Assembly (NCBI RefSeq): GCF_009363715.1
Contig: NZ_CP045404.1
Span: 3,316,001-3,380,000 of the forward strand
Length of the DNA stretch: 64,000 bases
Direction of reading: 5' to 3'
Origin: Roseovarius sp. THAF9
GTDB taxonomy: Bacteria; Pseudomonadota; Alphaproteobacteria; Rhodobacterales; Rhodobacteraceae
The stretch's first letter is position 1. Every line of letters starts with the position of its first letter. A program made the translations under genes and the position numbers. The notes beneath the pieces are model-generated. The model had not been told where the DNA came from. It did no database searches and saw only the letters and a list, made by a program, of their open reading frames with translations. This document shows positions 18,410 to 27,805 of this stretch, one piece after another.

Positions 18410-20554
18410 TCAGCTCTGTTCCGTTCCGCTACTGGCCGCCAGCCGGCCGGGGTCGCGGAACCTTTCCACCGTGGCCACGTCGCTTTCGGCATCCAGAACC
18501 GAGATCACACCGTGCAGATGCTCCGCATCGCGCAACTCGACATCTATCAGCAGCCGGTAAAAATCCGGTTTGCGGTCCACGAATGTCAAGTCCGAGATAT
18601 TGGCCTTCTGCTCTCCGATCAACGTGCAAATACGTCCCAGCACCCCGGCGTCATTGCCGATGGTCACATCCAGCGTCGCCTCGTAGACCGCCGCGTGCGT
18701 GCCGCCGTGCCATTGCAGGTCCATCCAGCGCTCGGGCTGTTCCTCGTAACGCTGCAGGTTCTCGCAGTCGATCGTGTGCACCACCACGCCCTTGCCGCGA
18801 TAGGTGATCCCGACGATCCGCTCCCCCGGCAGCGGCTGACAGCAGGGCGCACGGTCGAATCGCTGGTCCGGCTCCAGACCGATAACGGCACGGTCCAGCC
18901 CCACCTCGTTGCCGGTATCCGGCGCAAGGTCCGGGTAGACCGCGTTCAGAACCCGGCTGGTGGTCAGTTCGGCACTGCCCAGCCGCGCCAAGACCTCGTC
19001 ACGCCCCTTCAGACGCAGGGTCTTGGCCGCGCGTTCCAGCGCCTTGTCGGTGGGTTTCTTGCCCACATGCTCGAACGCCGCCCGCGCCAGCTCCCGGCCC
19101 AGCCGGATATAGCGGTCGCGATCGACCTCGCGTAGCGCGCGGCGGATCGCGGCCCGCGCCTTGCCCGTCGTCGCGATGTCCAGCCACGTGGCCTGCGGCG
19201 TCTGCCCGTCGGCGGTGATCACCTCGACCGACTGGCCATTCTTGATCCGGGTCCACAGCGGCACCCGCATCCCGTCCACCTTGGCGCCCACGCAGCCATT
19301 GCCGATCCGTGTGTGAATTGCATAGCCGAAATCAATCGGCGTCGCGCCCCGCGGCAACTTCACCACGTCGCCCTTGGGCGTGAAGCAGAACACCTGGTCG
19401 GCATACATCTCCAGCTTCACCGCCTCGAGGAATTCGTCGTGGTCCTCCTCGCTGTCGAACTGCTCGGTCAGGCTGGAAATCCACTTGGCCGGGTCCACGG
19501 CAAAGGGGTTTTCGGCCGGCACGCCGTCACGATAGGACCAGTGCGCCGCAACCCCCGTCTCGGCCACCTCGTGCATCTGGCGTGTGCGCAACTGCACCTC
19601 GACCAGCTTGCCGTCACGCCCTGACACCGTGGTGTGGATCGACCGATACCCGTTCGATTTGGGCTGGCTGATGTAATCCTTGAACCGCCCCGGCACCGCG
19701 CGCCACCGCCGGTGGATCACGCCCAGCGTGCGGTAACAATCATCCTCCGACGCGGTGATGATGCGAAAGCCGTAGATGTCGCTCAGCCGGGAAAAGCCCA
19801 TCTCCTTTTCCTGCATCTTGCGCCAGATCGAATAGGGCTTCTTGGCCCGGCCCAGGATCTCGGCCTTGATCCCCGCCTCCTGCAATTCCAGCCGCATGTC
19901 CCCGGTGATCCGCTCGATCACGTCGCCCGCCTCGCGCTGCAGGGTGATGAAGCGCCGCATGATCGACGCCCGCGCCTCGGGATTGATGACGCGAAACGCC
20001 AGGTCTTCCAGCTCCTCCCGCATCCACTGCATACCCATCCGGCCCGCCAGCGGCGCGAAGATATCCATCGTCTCGCGCGCTTTCTTCAACTGCTTCTCGG
20101 GCCGCATCGCGCGGATCGTGCGCATGTTGTGCAGCCGGTCCGCCAGCTTGACCAGGATCACGCGCATGTCCTTCGACATGGCCATGAACAGCTTGCGAAA
20201 GTTCTCCGCCTGCTGGGTCTCGGTGCTGGACAATTGCAGGTTCGTCAGCTTGGTGACGCCATCCACCAGGTCGGCGATCTCGCCCCCGAACCTTTCGGCC
20301 ACAGCGTTGTACGATGCACGCGTGTCCTCGATCGTGTCATGCAACAGCGCGGTGATGATCGTCGCATCGTCCAGCCGCTGTTCCGTCAGAATAGCCGCGA
20401 CCGCCACGGGATGGCTGAAATAGGGCTCCCCGGAATGCCGGGTCTGGCCCTCGTGCATTTCCATTCCGAACGCATAGGCGTCGCGGATCAGGTCGCTATG
20501 ACTTCTCGGGTTATAGGCGCGGACAAGATCGACAAGCGTATCTGCACCAATCAT
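18410..20554 (-). CDS. rsh: Bifunctional (p)ppGpp synthetase/hydrolase (RelA/SpoT family)
   Basis: Makes and breaks the stringent-response alarmone. It has 714 residues: an HD hydrolase domain (His72/Asp73 in LLHDTIEDTRA, HPV box near 48), a synthetase domain with KKPYSIWRKMQEKEMGF and the DIYGFRII motif, a TGS domain (VFCFTPKGDVVKLPRGATPIDFGYAIHT), a zinc-finger region around RAPCCQPLPGERIVG, and a C-terminal ACT domain. The intact HD motif indicates a working hydrolase, as expected for the single Rsh enzyme of alphaproteobacteria. It follows rpoZ by 38 bases. Confidence 0.95.
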   Translation of the reverse strand: MIGADTLVDLVRAYNPRSHSDLIRDAYAFGMEMHEGQTRHSGEPYFSHPVAVAAILTEQRLDDATIITALLHDTIEDTRASYNAVAERFGGEIADLVDGVTKLTNLQLSSTETQQAENFRKLFMAMSKDMRVILVKLADRLHNMRTIRAMRPEKQLKKARETMDIFAPLAGRMGMQWMREELEDLAFRVINPEARASIMRRFITLQREAGDVIERITGDMRLELQEAGIKAEILGRAKKPYSIWRKMQEKEMGFSRLSDIYGFRIITASEDDCYRTLGVIHRRWRAVPGRFKDYISQPKSNGYRSIHTTVSGRDGKLVEVQLRTRQMHEVAETGVAAHWSYRDGVPAENPFAVDPAKWISSLTEQFDSEEDHDEFLEAVKLEMYADQVFCFTPKGDVVKLPRGATPIDFGYAIHTRIGNGCVGAKVDGMRVPLWTRIKNGQSVEVITADGQTPQATWLDIATTGKARAAIRRALREVDRDRYIRLGRELARAAFEHVGKKPTDKALERAAKTLRLKGRDEVLARLGSAELTTSRVLNAVYPDLAPDTGNEVGLDRAVIGLEPDQRFDRAPCCQPLPGERIVGITYRGKGVVVHTIDCENLQRYEEQPERWMDLQWHGGTHAAVYEATLDVTIGNDAGVLGRICTLIGEQKANISDLTFVDRKPDFYRLLIDVELRDAEHLHGVISVLDAESDVATVERFRDPGRLAASSGTEQS

Positions 20555-20592
20555 CTGGTCCGCGTCCCATCACCTGCCCGCAGGCCGGGGTC

Positions 20593-20946
20593 TCAGCCCT
20601 GGCCCTGCGCCTCCATCAGCGCGCGCAGCAGTTTCTCTTCGGACATGTCGTCCTCGGCAGGCTTCTCGGCTTCTTCGCCCATCAGCAGCGCCATGGAATC
20701 GTCTTCCGGCTCGTCGACCTCGATCTGGCTCTGGTTCGATTCGATCAGACGCTCGCGCAGATCGTCCGCGGCTTGCGTTTCCTCTGCGATCTCGCGCAGC
20801 GCCACGACCGGGTTCTTGTCGTTGTCGCGGTCCACGGTGACCGGCGAGCCCGACGAAATCTCGCGCGCACGGTGCGCCGCCAGCATCACCAGGTCAAAGC
20901 GGTTCGGGACTTTGTCAACGCAGTCTTCAGTGGTTACGCGCGCCAT
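20593..20946 (-). CDS. rpoZ: RNA polymerase omega subunit
   Basis: A 117-residue small RNA polymerase subunit. The N-terminus [30 protein letters not shown] is the family signature, followed by the [14 protein letters not shown] segment. The C-terminal 45 residues are an acidic, low-complexity tail typical of alphaproteobacteria. The rpoZ-rsh order is the common one and places alarmone synthesis next to the omega subunit, part of the ppGpp binding site known in E. coli polymerase. Confidence 0.95.
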   Translation of the reverse strand: MARVTTEDCVDKVPNRFDLVMLAAHRAREISSGSPVTVDRDNDKNPVVALREIAEETQAADDLRERLIESNQSQIEVDEPEDDSMALLMGEEAEKPAEDDMSEEKLLRALMEAQGQG

Positions 20947-21021
20947 GTGGCCTCCGGATAGGGCAGATATCTAAAGAAGCCCTTCGTTTAAAGCGTCTCC
21001 CTAGGCTTTACAAGCAGAGAA

Positions 21022-21588
21022 TCAGTCCAGCGCCACAACCTCCGCAACCGCATCGCCCGGCAGATCCGACAGCATTTCGGCCACGGTCCTCTTCAGAACC
21101 GGATGAACCCAGCCTGACGCGACGTCATTCAGCGGCACCAGCACGAAGGCCCGCTCGTGCAACCGCGGGTGCGGCAGGATAAGGCGGTCGGGCGCATCCC
21201 GCATCTGCCGCTCAAGCGGCAGGCCTTGCCATGCGGTGTATGTCACTTCGTCCGGCACCACGCGCGCCCCCGCAGCCAAAAGATCAAGGTCCAGTGTCCG
21301 CTGCCCCCAGCGCTGGTCCCGCGCGCGCCCGAACGCGCCCTCCAATTCGTGCAAAAGTTGCAACAATTCGGCAGGATTGGCCTCGACCGCAAGCTCAGCA
21401 GCCGCATTGACATAGTCCGGTCCCGCGCCTGCGGGAAAGCAAGGCGTTCGATACATCCGGCTTGCCTGCAACACGCGCGCACCCATCTGCGGAAACCGCG
21501 TTAACGCGGCCCGCAAAGTCGCTTCCGGCGCACCCGCCTCGGACGGCAAGTTCCCGCCCAAGGCGATCAGGTAATGTTGCTCGGACAT
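21022..21588 (-). CDS. folK: 6-hydroxymethyl-7,8-dihydropterin pyrophosphokinase
   Basis: Activates hydroxymethyldihydropterin with ATP in folate synthesis. It has 188 residues with the family motifs LIALGGNLPSEAGAPEATL at the N-terminus, RWGQRTLDLDLLAAG near residues 91-105 (metal-binding aspartates), and LPHPRLHERAFVLVPL near residues 138-153. It is the first gene of a minus-strand run and diverges from the NYN-domain gene; the 155 bases between hold both promoters. Confidence 0.93.
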   Translation of the reverse strand: MSEQHYLIALGGNLPSEAGAPEATLRAALTRFPQMGARVLQASRMYRTPCFPAGAGPDYVNAAAELAVEANPAELLQLLHELEGAFGRARDQRWGQRTLDLDLLAAGARVVPDEVTYTAWQGLPLERQMRDAPDRLILPHPRLHERAFVLVPLNDVASGWVHPVLKRTVAEMLSDLPGDAVAEVVALD

Positions 21589-21743
21589 CCCTCGGCCCTA
21601 TCCTCATTCTTGCGTAACGCTCTTGCGAAGGTCAGACTAAACTTTTAAGTACAGCACTTGCTCTGCCGAGTTTCAAATCCACTCACCGGTTTTTCGTCTA
21701 GAACATCGTCGCGGCAGGGCAAACACATTCGGAAGGACATTTT

Positions 21744-22307
21744 ATGTTTTACAAGGACGAACGGCTCGCGCTGTTCATCGACGGCTCAAACTTATACGCT
21801 GCGGCCAAGGCACTGGGCTTCGACATAGATTACAAGCTTCTGCGGACGGAGTTCATGCGCCGTGGCAAGCTGCTCCGTGCCTTTTACTACACGGCGCTGC
21901 TCGAGAACGACGACTATTCACCGATCCGCCCGCTGGTCGACTGGCTCAACTACAACGGCTTCACCATGGTCACGAAACCGGCCAAGGAATACACCGACAG
22001 TCAGGGCAGACGTAAGGTCAAAGGCAACATGGACATCGAACTGACGGTGGACGCCATGGAACTCGCGCCCCGAATCGACCATATCGTCCTGTTTTCCGGC
22101 GACGGCGATTTTCGCCCGCTCGTGGAAAGCCTTCAGCGCCAGGGCGTGCGTGTGTCGGTCGTCTCGACCATCCGCAGCCAGCCGCCAATGATCTCCGACG
22201 ACCTGCGTCGTCAGGCCGATAATTTCATTGAGCTTGAAGACCTCAAGGAAGTCATCGGACGCCCCCCGCGCGAGGAAGCGCCCGAACGCCAGCAGGCCTC
22301 TGCCTGA
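21744..22307 (+). CDS. NYN-domain (LabA/DUF88-type) protein, putative RNase
   Basis: A 187-residue protein of the NYN/PIN-like nuclease fold. Acidic residues line up as in the family: LFIDGSNLY (residues 8-16), KGNMDIELTVDAM (about 93-105) and LFSGDGDFRPLVESL (about 113-127). NYN proteins are thought to cleave RNA; the target is unknown. GGAAGGA precedes the ATG. A 7-bp stem (22333-22339 with 22353-22359) in the downstream gap could end the message. It is transcribed alone, ahead of ispH. Confidence 0.87.
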   Translation: MFYKDERLALFIDGSNLYAAAKALGFDIDYKLLRTEFMRRGKLLRAFYYTALLENDDYSPIRPLVDWLNYNGFTMVTKPAKEYTDSQGRRKVKGNMDIELTVDAMELAPRIDHIVLFSGDGDFRPLVESLQRQGVRVSVVSTIRSQPPMISDDLRRQADNFIELEDLKEVIGRPPREEAPERQQASA

Positions 22308-22447
22308 CGTACCGCCGAGCTTGAGAACGGCCCGGGACGCGCATCATGCCGACGTCCCGCGCCGCCACGCTTATGCGACCGATATTCCCACCCCCTCTGG
22401 ACGCAGCCTGTCACAGCCTTTACGTCTGAGGGCGAACAGGAGTGTCC

Positions 22448-23398
22448 ATGACCAAGCCGCCCCTTACCCTCTACCTTGCCGCGCCACGCGGTTTTTGCGC
22501 CGGTGTCGATCGCGCCATAAAGATCGTGGAAATGGCGCTCGGCAAATGGGGAGCGCCGGTCTATGTCCGCCACGAGATCGTGCATAACAAGTACGTGGTC
22601 GACGATCTGCGCGCCAAGGGTGCCGTCTTCGTCGAGGAACTCGACGAATGCCCTGATGATCGCCCCGTGATCTTTTCGGCGCACGGTGTCCCCAAATCGG
22701 TCCCGGCCGAGGCCGCCTCGCGCGAGATGGTCTATGTCGACGCGACCTGCCCGCTCGTGTCCAAGGTCCATATCGAGGCCGAGCGCCATGCCGCGAACGG
22801 CCTTCAGATCATCATGATCGGCCATGCCGGCCACCCCGAGACCGTCGGCACCATGGGCCAGCTGCCGGACGGCGACGTCCTGCTGGTCGAAACGCCCGAG
22901 GATGTGGCGCATGTCGAGGTCCGCGATCCCGCCCGTCTGGCCTTCGTCACGCAGACCACCCTTTCGGTGGACGACACCGCCGATATCGTCACCGCGCTGC
23001 AAACCCGGTTCCCCGACATCACCGGCCCGCACAAAGAAGACATCTGCTACGCCACCACCAACCGGCAGGAGGCGGTCAAGGCCATGGCTGAAAAGGCCGA
23101 CGCGATGCTTGTGGTCGGCGCACCGAACTCCTCAAATTCCAAACGCCTGGTCGAGGTCGGCGCCCGCGCCGGCTGCTCGTATTCCCAGCTTGTGCAACGC
23201 GCCGCCGACATCGACTGGCGCGCGCTCGACGGCATCACCACCATGGGCATCACCGCCGGCGCCTCGGCCCCCGAGGTGCTGATAAACGAGGTGATCGACG
23301 CCTTCCGCGACCGCTATGACGTCACCGTCGAACAGGTGGAAACCGCGCAGGAAAACGTCGAATTCAAGGTCCCCCGGGTTCTGCGCGAACCGGCCTGA
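22448..23398 (+). CDS. ispH: 4-hydroxy-3-methylbut-2-enyl diphosphate reductase
   Basis: The final enzyme of the MEP isoprenoid route, a [4Fe-4S] enzyme that makes IPP and DMAPP. It has 316 residues with the three cluster cysteines at C17 (PRGFCAGV), C101 (DATCPLVSK) and C200 ([12 protein letters not shown]), and the HGVPKSV segment near residues 79-85. The ATG at 22448 is preferred over a GTG two codons earlier because the CAGGAG site is correctly spaced from it. Confidence 0.95.
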   Translation: MTKPPLTLYLAAPRGFCAGVDRAIKIVEMALGKWGAPVYVRHEIVHNKYVVDDLRAKGAVFVEELDECPDDRPVIFSAHGVPKSVPAEAASREMVYVDATCPLVSKVHIEAERHAANGLQIIMIGHAGHPETVGTMGQLPDGDVLLVETPEDVAHVEVRDPARLAFVTQTTLSVDDTADIVTALQTRFPDITGPHKEDICYATTNRQEAVKAMAEKADAMLVVGAPNSSNSKRLVEVGARAGCSYSQLVQRAADIDWRALDGITTMGITAGASAPEVLINEVIDAFRDRYDVTVEQVETAQENVEFKVPRVLREPA

Positions 23399-23504
23399 TG
23401 ACATGGCCCGCCACGGCATCGCTTAGCGCACAGATTTTGATCCGTCCCGATGTCACCAGCACCACGCCACTCGAAACGCAGCAAAGGCGCCACTTGCACC
23501 ACCC

Positions 23505-23525
23505 GTCCCGGGCCTGACCCGGGAC
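23505..23525. repeat. CCCGGG-type extragenic palindrome
   Basis: A perfect 8-bp inverted repeat (GTCCCGGG at 23505-23512, five-base loop, CCCGGGAC at 23518-23525) in the 206-base gap after ispH. It has no T run. Palindromes of this type are dispersed in many alphaproteobacterial genomes; a related imperfect one lies at 32469-32496. It could also act as a folded mRNA end. Confidence 0.5.
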
Positions 23526-23604
23526 CCTCCGTTGCGAGTCAGGTTTTCCTGTCTTTCCAAATTCCACGGTGACTGTAGGCTCTTGCGAAAGACGGGAACT
23601 CAAC

Positions 23605-24264
23605 TTGACACGCGACATCCTTGCCTGGCTCACCGGCAGCGCCATCACCACTTTCGCGCGGCTCATCACCGCGGTTCGCGCCATCTGGGACGGCACGGAC
23701 CCCGAACCGGTCCAGCGGGTCTATTTCGCCAACCACACCTCCAACGGCGATTTCATCCTGATCTGGACGGTCCTGCCGCCCAACCTGCGCCGCCGGACCC
23801 GCCCGGTGGCTGGGGCCGATTACTGGCTGAAATCTCCGCTCAAGACATTCATCGGCCGCGATGTGTTCAACGCGGTCCTGATCGACCGCGACACCGAAAC
23901 GCGCACCGAGGACCCGATGAAGCTCATCCTAGACGGGCTCGATACCGGCGCCTCGCTCATCATCTTTCCCGAGGGCACCCGGAACACCACGGACAAGCGT
24001 CTGCTGCCGTTCAAAAGCGGGCTCTACAACATCTCCGATGCCCGCCCCGAGGTGGACCTGGTACCGGTCTGGATCGACAACCTCAACGACGTCATGCCCA
24101 AGGGCAAACTGGTGCCGATCCCGCTGCTGTGCACCGTCACCTTCGGCGCACCGATCCGCGTCGAACCCGGTGAAACCCGCAAGGATTTCCTCAAGCGGGC
24201 CGAAACCGCCCTGTTGGCGCTTGCACCTGCCGATGACACATCGGCAGAGGAGGCGCCGGCATGA
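23605..24264 (+). CDS. Lysophospholipid acyltransferase family protein (PlsC-like)
   Basis: A protein of about 219 residues with the acyltransferase motif NHTSNGDF (the HX4D catalytic box is intact), a substrate-binding LIIFPEGTRN box about 80 residues later, and a VPVWIDNL third motif. It probably acylates a lysophospholipid or similar acceptor at the inner membrane. The TTG at 23605 is used because GGGA lies seven bases upstream; a GTG at 23569 without a ribosome site would add 12 residues. It is coupled by ATGA to a CdsA-like gene and belongs with a CDP-alcohol transferase, resembling the E. coli ynbABC trio. Confidence 0.82.
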   Translation: MTRDILAWLTGSAITTFARLITAVRAIWDGTDPEPVQRVYFANHTSNGDFILIWTVLPPNLRRRTRPVAGADYWLKSPLKTFIGRDVFNAVLIDRDTETRTEDPMKLILDGLDTGASLIIFPEGTRNTTDKRLLPFKSGLYNISDARPEVDLVPVWIDNLNDVMPKGKLVPIPLLCTVTFGAPIRVEPGETRKDFLKRAETALLALAPADDTSAEEAPA

Positions 24265-25211
24265 CCGACACGCACGCCGATTTCCTCACCCTGCTGGCCG
24301 GCATCATCGGAGTCCTCATCGTCGCCAGCGGCGTTGGCTACGTGCTCAAGCAGCGCGTCGCGCCCGATGGCTCCAACGCCACGATCGAAAACCTCAACGC
24401 CCGCATCCTCGCCTGGTGGGGGATGACCGCGTTTCTCGCGGTGGCGTTCCTCGCCGGACGCGGCGGCGTGATCGCGCTTTTCGCCTTCACTTCCTTCGCC
24501 GCCTTGCGCGAATTCGTCACTCTCACCACCCGCCGCGCGTCCGATCACTGGGCCATCGCCTGCGCCTTCTTCGTGATCCTGCCCCTGCAATACTGGCTCA
24601 TCTGGTATGAATGGTACGGCATGTGGTCGCTCTTGATCCCGGTCTACGCCTTCCTCATACTGCCCATCATCGCCGTGCTGCAGGGCGACAGCCGCAATTT
24701 TCTCGTCCGCATCAGCCAGATGCAATGGGCCCTGATGATCTGCGTTTTCTGCGCCAGCCACGTGCCCGCGCTCCTGTTCCTCGAAATCCCCGGCTTCGAG
24801 GCGCGCAACGTCCTGCTGATCGCCTTCCTCATCGTCGTGGTCCAACTGTCGGACGTGCTGCAATACACCTGGGGCAAGCTCTTTGGCCGCCACCCGGTCG
24901 CGCCCTCGCTCTCGCCCTCCAAGACATGGGAAGGGCTGATCGGCGGCGTCGCCTCGGCCACGCTGATCGGCACGGCGCTGTTCTGGATCACGCCCTTCAC
25001 CCCGCTGCAGGCGGCGGGCATGTCGCTCGTCATCACGCTCGCGGGCTTCTTCGGCGGGCTGGTGATGTCGGCCATCAAGCGCGACCGCGGCGTCAAGGAC
25101 TGGGGCCACATGATCGCAGGTCACGGCGGCTTTATCGACCGGCTCGACTCAGTGGTCTTCTCCGCCCCGCTCTTCTTCCACCTGACGCGGTACTACTGGT
25201 CGCTCACATGA
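24261..25211 (+). CDS. Phosphatidate cytidylyltransferase (CdsA family, probable paralogue)
   Basis: A 316-residue membrane enzyme with about eight helices. The C-terminal CDS signature is complete: SAIKRDRGVKDWGHMIAGHG followed by GFIDRLDS (residues about 270-297), and SPSKTWEGLIGG precedes it. It should make CDP-diacylglycerol or a related CDP-lipid from CTP. The housekeeping cdsA of this group normally sits with uppS and dxr, so this copy, linked to an acyltransferase and an atypical CDP-alcohol transferase, looks like a second, specialised enzyme. It overlaps both neighbours by four bases. Confidence 0.88.
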   Translation: MTDTHADFLTLLAGIIGVLIVASGVGYVLKQRVAPDGSNATIENLNARILAWWGMTAFLAVAFLAGRGGVIALFAFTSFAALREFVTLTTRRASDHWAIACAFFVILPLQYWLIWYEWYGMWSLLIPVYAFLILPIIAVLQGDSRNFLVRISQMQWALMICVFCASHVPALLFLEIPGFEARNVLLIAFLIVVVQLSDVLQYTWGKLFGRHPVAPSLSPSKTWEGLIGGVASATLIGTALFWITPFTPLQAAGMSLVITLAGFFGGLVMSAIKRDRGVKDWGHMIAGHGGFIDRLDSVVFSAPLFFHLTRYYWSLT

Positions 25212-25576
25212 GCCTCCTGCGCTCGAACCTCGTGCATATGGCCGGCGGATTCGTCCTGATGGGCGGCTGGGCGGTCTTTGCCAACGCGGGCCACCCGATG
25301 CCGGCGCCGGTGATTGCGGGCCTCGTACAAGGCGCATTGTCCGCCGGCATCACGTTGGCACTTAAATCTGTGATCGAACGCCTGCTGCCGCATATCTCGG
25401 GCACCCCCGGCCTGATCCTGCCGCCGCTCGCCTGTGCCACGGTGTCGATCACGCTACTGTTCCTCGTGCATCGCACCGTGGGCACGCCGGAAATCGCGGC
25501 GACGCTCGCCCTGCCCGTCACCGTCGCCACCAGCTATGCCGCACTCTACAATTACCGCCTGAGGCACGCCCCATGA
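25208..25576 (+). CDS. Small integral membrane protein of unknown function
   Basis: A 122-residue protein with four predicted membrane helices (about 8-25, 33-52, 67-86, 93-113) and few charged residues. I do not recognise a family. The ATG at 25208 overlaps the cdsA-like stop (ATGA) and its own stop overlaps the next start in the same way, so it is made with the two lipid enzymes and may be a subunit or partner of one of them. Confidence 0.75.
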   Translation: MSLLRSNLVHMAGGFVLMGGWAVFANAGHPMPAPVIAGLVQGALSAGITLALKSVIERLLPHISGTPGLILPPLACATVSITLLFLVHRTVGTPEIAATLALPVTVATSYAALYNYRLRHAP

Positions 25577-26229
25577 CCGACACCCGCCGCCCCCTGAACA
25601 GCCGAGACACCGGCTGGGCCCGCCGCATCGCCCGGTGGCTCAGCCGCACCTCGCTCACACCCAACCGCATGAGCCAGGGCTCGATCCTCTTCGCGGCGCT
25701 GGCCTGCCTCGCCTTCTGGGCCTCCGCGCACACGGGCAAGACCGCCGCCATCGTCCTGCTGCTCCTCGCCGCTCTCGGCTGTCAGTTGCGCCTGCTCTGC
25801 AATCTTTTCGACGGCATGGTCGCCGTCGAAGGCGGCAAGTCCGAACCCGACGGCCCCTTCTGGAACGAGGCACCGGACCGCGCCGCCGACCTGCTGATCC
25901 TGACCGGCGCGGGGCTGGCCACCGGACAACTCGCACTCGGCCTGCTGGCCGGGGCTTTGGCCATCGCCACCGCCTATATCCGCGAGCTGGGCCGGGCAGA
26001 GGGGCTGGGCCCGGATTTCTCGGGCCCCTTCGCCAAGCCGCAGCGTATGGCCGCGATCACCGCCGGCGCAGTCCTGACCGCGATCGAACTGGCGCTTTTC
26101 GACACGCGCTACGCCTTGCTTGTCGCGCTGATCGTGACCGTTCTCGGCACAGGAACCACCGCCCTCTCCCGCTCCGCGCGTATGATCCGCGCGCTGAAAC
26201 GACGCCCGCGCGACATGTCGGACACTTGA
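25573..26229 (+). CDS. CDP-alcohol phosphatidyltransferase family protein with altered active site
   Basis: A 218-residue membrane protein with about six helices. The family motif D1xxD2GxxAR-x8-GxxxD3xxxD4 can be laid on residues 77-102 with exact spacing, but reads N77, D80-G81, A84, V85, G94, N98, D102. Thus D1 and D3 are asparagine and the arginine is valine, while D2 and the catalytic-base position D4 are kept; a further D106 follows. It may use a different alcohol or metal geometry, or have lost transferase activity. It is the last of four coupled lipid genes. Confidence 0.78.
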   Translation: MTDTRRPLNSRDTGWARRIARWLSRTSLTPNRMSQGSILFAALACLAFWASAHTGKTAAIVLLLLAALGCQLRLLCNLFDGMVAVEGGKSEPDGPFWNEAPDRAADLLILTGAGLATGQLALGLLAGALAIATAYIRELGRAEGLGPDFSGPFAKPQRMAAITAGAVLTAIELALFDTRYALLVALIVTVLGTGTTALSRSARMIRALKRRPRDMSDT

Positions 26230-26290
26230 TCCCGCCTAGGCGGCCTTCTAAACCAAGTCTGACGCTTGCAGCCAAGGACCGCCCCGCCCC

Positions 26291-26743
26291 GTGAACGAGA
26301 TCCCCCGCACACCCCTGATCCTCGCCCTGGCCGGCCTGCTGCCGTTCCTCTGGAGCGCCGCGACCGTGCTTTGGCCCGATCTGGCGATCTGGACCCAGCG
26401 CGTGGTCGGGCCGCGCTTCGTCGGCCCTTATGTAGGGCTGTTCTACGGCGCGGTGATCCTCAGCTTCATGTCCGGCGTGCTCTGGGGGTTTGCCACGCGC
26501 ATGACCGGCCCCTCGGCCACCACCGGCTACGTGCTCTCGGTCATTCCCGCGCTCTGGGTGTTCTTCACCCAAGGCGGCGGCGCGTACCAGGCCGGGATCA
26601 TGCTGATCCTCGGCTTCGCCGGCATCCTCGCGCTCGACTGGCTCTTTTGGCGCGACGGGGTTGCGCCGAACTGGTGGATGCGCCTGCGCCTGATCATCAC
26701 CACCGTGGTCGTGCTCTGCCTCGTGATCGGCCTCACGCAATGA
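26291..26743 (+). CDS. DUF3429 domain membrane protein
   Basis: A 150-residue protein with five hydrophobic helices and the DUF3429 features PRTPLILALAGLLPF, YGAVILSFMSGVLWGFA and an ALDWLFWRDGVAPNWW segment near the C-terminus. The function of DUF3429 is not established. It starts with GTG 26291, 61 bases after the lipid cluster, and its stop overlaps the methyltransferase start as ATGA. Confidence 0.82.
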   Translation: MNEIPRTPLILALAGLLPFLWSAATVLWPDLAIWTQRVVGPRFVGPYVGLFYGAVILSFMSGVLWGFATRMTGPSATTGYVLSVIPALWVFFTQGGGAYQAGIMLILGFAGILALDWLFWRDGVAPNWWMRLRLIITTVVVLCLVIGLTQ

Positions 26744-27345
26744 GCCATGACGACGAGACCATCCGGGTCTACGGGTCCGAGGCCGCACGCTATGCCGACG
26801 TGACGAAGAATGCAGGCAAGGACCCGGCGCTGCGCCTCTTTCTCGACCATCTCGCCCACGGCAGCAGCATCCTCGACCTCGGCTGCGGCCCGGGCATCGC
26901 CTCGGGCATCATGGCCGCCGAAGGGCACGCGGTCACCGCCACCGACGCCACACCGGAAATGGTGGCCCTCGCCGAGGCGCGACCGGGCGTGACCGCCCGG
27001 CGCGCCACCTTCGACGACATCGACGAGGTCGCGGCCTATGACGGGGTCTGGGCCAACTTCTCGCTCCTGCACGCGCCCCGCGCCGACCTGCCCCGGCACC
27101 TTGCGGCACTAGCGACCGCGCTGAAACCCGGTGGGCTTTTCCACATCGGCATGAAAACCGGCACCGGCGAACACCGCGACACGCTCGGACGGCTTTATAC
27201 CTATGTCACCCAGACTGAGCTTTCCGACCTCCTGAACGCGGCGGGCCTGCACCCGTTCGAGACGCGCACCGGTGCCGACAAAGGCCTTGACGGCAGTCTG
27301 GCGGAGTGGGTGACCATCCTTGCAAGAAAGCCCAACGATGGCTGA
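26740..27345 (+). CDS. Class I SAM-dependent methyltransferase
   Basis: A 201-residue Rossmann-fold methyltransferase. Motif I is [16 protein letters not shown] (about residues 44-59), motif II contains the TDATPEMV acidic loop, and the post-motif segment [12 protein letters not shown] is near residues 128-139. The substrate is unknown. The ATG at 26740 overlaps the DUF3429 stop, and its 3' end overlaps the rnhA start region by eight bases. Confidence 0.86.
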   Translation: MSHDDETIRVYGSEAARYADVTKNAGKDPALRLFLDHLAHGSSILDLGCGPGIASGIMAAEGHAVTATDATPEMVALAEARPGVTARRATFDDIDEVAAYDGVWANFSLLHAPRADLPRHLAALATALKPGGLFHIGMKTGTGEHRDTLGRLYTYVTQTELSDLLNAAGLHPFETRTGADKGLDGSLAEWVTILARKPNDG

Positions 27346-27805
27346 ACTTTTCGCCTATACCGACGGCGCCTGTTCCGGCAATCCCGGCCCCGGCGGCTGG
27401 GGCGCGCTGCTCCAGGCCAAGGACGGCGATGATGTCGTCAAGGAACGCGAACTCAGCGGTGGCGAGGCCGAGACCACGAACAACCGGATGGAATTGCTGG
27501 CGGCCATCACCGCGCTCGAAACCCTTTCGAAACCCACGCGCATCACCATCGTCACCGACAGCGCCTACGTGAAGAACGGCGTAACTGGCTGGATCCACGG
27601 CTGGAAGCGCAACGGCTGGAAAACCTCGAACAAGAAACCGGTCAAAAACGTCGACCTGTGGCAACGCCTCGATGCCGCGGCCAATCGACATGATGTCTCC
27701 TGGGAATGGGTCAAAGGCCATGCCGGCCACCCGGAAAACGAGCGCGCCGACGAACTGGCCCGCGCGGGCATGGCGCCCTTCAAGCCCGGCAAGGCCAAGT
27801 CATGA
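27338..27805 (+). CDS. rnhA: Ribonuclease HI
   Basis: Removes RNA from RNA-DNA hybrids. It has 155 residues with the complete active site: D9 in [16 protein letters not shown], glutamate in [12 protein letters not shown], aspartate in VTDSAYV, and the C-terminal [14 protein letters not shown] with the last aspartate. The ATG at 27338 fits the family N-terminus. It lies within a run of coupled genes and overlaps the methyltransferase stop and the TRIC-family start. Confidence 0.95.
   Translation: MAELFAYTDGACSGNPGPGGWGALLQAKDGDDVVKERELSGGEAETTNNRMELLAAITALETLSKPTRITIVTDSAYVKNGVTGWIHGWKRNGWKTSNKKPVKNVDLWQRLDAAANRHDVSWEWVKGHAGHPENERADELARAGMAPFKPGKAKS

Noticed and set aside
25573-26229. Frameshift as the cause of the abnormal CDP-alcohol transferase motif
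   Set aside because: The motif spacing is exact and the frame continues normally through the helices; the changes are substitutions, not an indel.
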